This document shows positions 24,448-26,326 of a DNA stretch of 26,326 nt, one piece after another. The position numbers and the translations under genes were made by a program. The DNA is from Gammaproteobacteria bacterium (GTDB taxonomy: Bacteria > Pseudomonadota > Gammaproteobacteria > UBA11654): the NCBI GenBank assembly GCA_018672815.1, contig JABHDX010000011.1, positions 1 to 26,326 of the forward strand, in the 5' to 3' direction. The notes under the pieces were generated by a model. It was not told the origin of the DNA. It ran no database searches and was given only the letters and a program-made list of their open reading frames with translations. Positions within the stretch are counted from its first letter, which is position 1. Every line of letters begins with the position of its first letter.

Positions 24448-26326
24448 ATGCGATTAAGTAAAATAAAACTCTCAGGCTTCAAAACTTTCGTTGAACCAAC
24501 GACCCTTGTGCTACCCTCAAATCTTGTCGGAATTGTTGGTCCCAATGGATGTGGCAAATCAAACGTAATAGATGCTGTTAGATGGGTCTTAGGTGAATCA
24601 TCTGCTAAGTATTTAAGGGGAGAATCTATGTCTGATGTCATATTCAATGGTTCATCTTCTAGGAAACCTGTTAGCACTGCTTCAATAGAGCTCTTTTTTG
24701 ATAATTCTGAAAAAAAACTTGGTGGTGAATACTCAAATTACAATGAAATATCAACTAGACGGGTAATTTCAAGAGATGGACAATCACAATATTTTTTAAA
24801 TGGAACTAAATGCAGAAGAAAAGATATCACTAGCTTGTTTTTAGGTACAGGTCTTGGACCAAGAAGTTATGCAATTGTTCAACAAGAAATGATTTCAGGT
24901 CTTATTGAAGGAAAACCTGAAGAAATGAGATTATTTCTAGAAGAGGCAGCAGGGATTTCAAAATACAAACAAAAACGTAAAGAAACAGAATCACGCATTA
25001 AAAACACAAAAGAAAATCTAAATCGTTTAAACGATCTGAAAGATGAAATAGAGAAGCAAATTAAAAGGCTTAAAAAACAAGCCAATGAAGCTGACAGATA
25101 TAAAACTTTAAAAAATAGAGAAAAACAAATCGCAGTTGAAATAATTCTTACAAGGATTAATATTTTAAAAGAACAAGCTGAATCCAATAAAACTGAATCT
25201 AAACAATATCAAAGTTCTTACGATAACAATCTAACCGTTCTTAGAAAGATTGAAGCAGATATTGAAGAAATAAGAATTAAAGATAGTCAAAATGCTACCT
25301 TATTTAATGATAAGCAAAAACAGCATTTTGAACTACAAGCTAATATAGCTAGGCTTGAACAATCAATTGAATATGAAAAAGAACTTGAGTCACAAAAAAC
25401 TACTAATGCTGAGGATTTAAAAAAAGAACTCATTAGACTAAACATTGAACTAGATGAAGATACAAAAAATATTGAAATCAATAAAACAGAACTAATAGCT
25501 GTTGATAAGAATAATCAAAATGCACAAAACATAGTCAATAAATTAAAAACAGAAATAGAAGTTTTGGATCATGAGATCCTATTAGAGACTAAAAATAATG
25601 AAAATATTACACATCAATTGAATGATGCAAAAACATCAACAGAAACAGAAAATGTTAAAATTATGATGCTAACTAAGCAATTAACTAGCACAGAGAAACA
25701 AAAGATAACTATTGAAAACTTAAATGAAATAAAAAAATCATTCGCTGTATTAAAGAGTGAACTAATTAAGTCTAATAATATTATCCATGAAGACTTTTCA
25801 AAAGTTATAGAATCTAAAATTAGTGAGATAGACGAAAAATTAATTCAATTAACCAATGAGTTCCAATCTATTGCTAATGAAATAAAAGCCAATGAAGATC
25901 AACTAAAAGTTTCAAAATATAAGCACAATGAATCAAAAGTGTTAATGAATGATCTTACTCTAAATAAAGAACATTCAGATAAAGAACGAAGCAATCAATC
26001 CAACAAAAGAAATACTCTAAAACAAAAGCTAAACTCACTTTTACCAAAATCTCAAACATTGGAGATTCAAATAGAATCTAAAAAGTCTGTAATAAATGCA
26101 CTTGAAATCGCAATTAATAGAATAGAAAATCAAATTATACAACTTAAAACAAAATCACTACAAATAACTAAAGAGCCCACAAAGCAAGATACAAATGAAG
26201 ATGAAATAAGAAAAAATTTAGAAACATTACTGAACAATAGCTTAAGTTCTGAATCAGAACTAAATACTCTTAGAAAAAATAATGAAGCTAGTCAATCTCA
26301 CCTTAGAAATCTTGAAATAGATAGAA
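24448..26326 (+). CDS. smc: Chromosome segregation protein SMC, N-terminal 626 residues (3' end outside window)
   Basis: Structural-maintenance-of-chromosomes ATPase that dimerises and compacts or aligns chromosome arms. The open frame runs from ATG 24448 to the window edge without a stop. The head is textbook gammaproteobacterial: GFKTFVEPTT, Walker A GPNGCGKS (31-38), DAVRWVLGESSAKYLRGESM, FLNGTKCRRKDIT, and a Q-loop at Q146 (SYAIVQQEMIS) leading to LEEAAGISKYK (164-174). From residue 170 to 626 the sequence is glycine-free, Lys/Glu/Asn-rich and apparently all coiled coil, with just two prolines (533, 577). A hinge domain is normally found at about residues 500-670, but no hinge-like glycine-rich segment appears. 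T7 directly precedes the ATG, with no Shine-Dalgarno sequence. Confidence 0.94.
   Translation, partial: MRLSKIKLSGFKTFVEPTTLVLPSNLVGIVGPNGCGKSNVIDAVRWVLGESSAKYLRGESMSDVIFNGSSSRKPVSTASIELFFDNSEKKLGGEYSNYNEISTRRVISRDGQSQYFLNGTKCRRKDITSLFLGTGLGPRSYAIVQQEMISGLIEGKPEEMRLFLEEAAGISKYKQKRKETESRIKNTKENLNRLNDLKDEIEKQIKRLKKQANEADRYKTLKNREKQIAVEIILTRINILKEQAESNKTESKQYQSSYDNNLTVLRKIEADIEEIRIKDSQNATLFNDKQKQHFELQANIARLEQSIEYEKELESQKTTNAEDLKKELIRLNIELDEDTKNIEINKTELIAVDKNNQNAQNIVNKLKTEIEVLDHEILLETKNNENITHQLNDAKTSTETENVKIMMLTKQLTSTEKQKITIENLNEIKKSFAVLKSELIKSNNIIHEDFSKVIESKISEIDEKLIQLTNEFQSIANEIKANEDQLKVSKYKHNESKVLMNDLTLNKEHSDKERSNQSNKRNTLKQKLNSLLPKSQTLEIQIESKKSVINALEIAINRIENQIIQLKTKSLQITKEPTKQDTNEDEIRKNLETLLNNSLSSESELNTLRKNNEASQSHLRNLEIDR

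Noticed and set aside
24429..25481. Minus-strand frames opposite smc
   Set aside because: The + strand encodes a clear SMC head and coiled coil; the Ser/Phe-rich minus peptides are the expected antisense of Lys/Glu-rich codons.
1..26326. CRISPR array, insertion sequence, prophage or defence island
   Set aside because: No regularly spaced repeats, transposase motifs or phage genes; almost all sequence is explained by conserved housekeeping genes.

Overview
The window is an AT-rich (roughly one-third GC by eye), densely packed bacterial chromosome segment. Its gene order and protein motifs point to a gammaproteobacterium, probably a genome-streamlined marine one of the SAR86 or SUP05 kind. That placement is inferred from synteny, low GC and very short intergenic gaps, not from a phylogeny. 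The backbone secG - tRNA-Leu(GAG) - initiator tRNA-Met - rimP - nusA - infB - rbfA - truB - rpsO - pnp is the well-known gammaproteobacterial translation/RNA cluster of E. coli. Here a complete 14-gene respiratory complex I operon sits between the two tRNA genes.

Layout. 1-438: 3' end of tpiA. 431-769: secG, followed closely by tRNA-Leu(GAG) at 780-862. 863-1053: 191-bp AT-rich gap with a candidate promoter. 1054-15071: nuoA to nuoN, all on the + strand and mostly overlapping or abutting, with nuoC and nuoD as separate genes. 15111-15187: initiator tRNA with encoded CCA, followed by a short hairpin and T-run. 15233-20928: rimP, nusA, infB, rbfA, truB. 21002-23437: rpsO and pnp behind their own candidate promoter. 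23441-24355 (minus strand): a DksA-family regulator with a degenerate zinc finger, and a short QueF. 24448-26326: 5' part (626 codons) of smc, divergent from queF and running off the window.

Function. nuoA-N encode the NADH:quinone oxidoreductase, coupling NADH oxidation to proton export: NuoEFG form the NADH module, NuoBCDI the quinone-linking arm, NuoAHJKLMN the membrane arm. rimP, rbfA, infB and rpsO serve 30S ribosome maturation and initiation. truB makes pseudouridine 55 in tRNA, nusA controls elongation and termination, and pnp degrades RNA. tRNA-fMet sits at the head of the initiation-factor operon, as in the E. coli metY-rimP-nusA-infB arrangement.

Most of the window is conserved housekeeping sequence; I found no mobile element, CRISPR array, toxin or defence system. 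The least ordinary features are: (1) an SMC protein with a canonical N-terminal head but no glycine and no recognisable hinge from residue 170 to the window edge at residue 626; (2) a DksA whose four zinc ligands read C-T-T-A; (3) an initiator tRNA whose 1-72 position is T/T rather than the usual C/A; (4) the nuo operon placed between leuU and metY. No gene-free stretch exceeds 300 bases.
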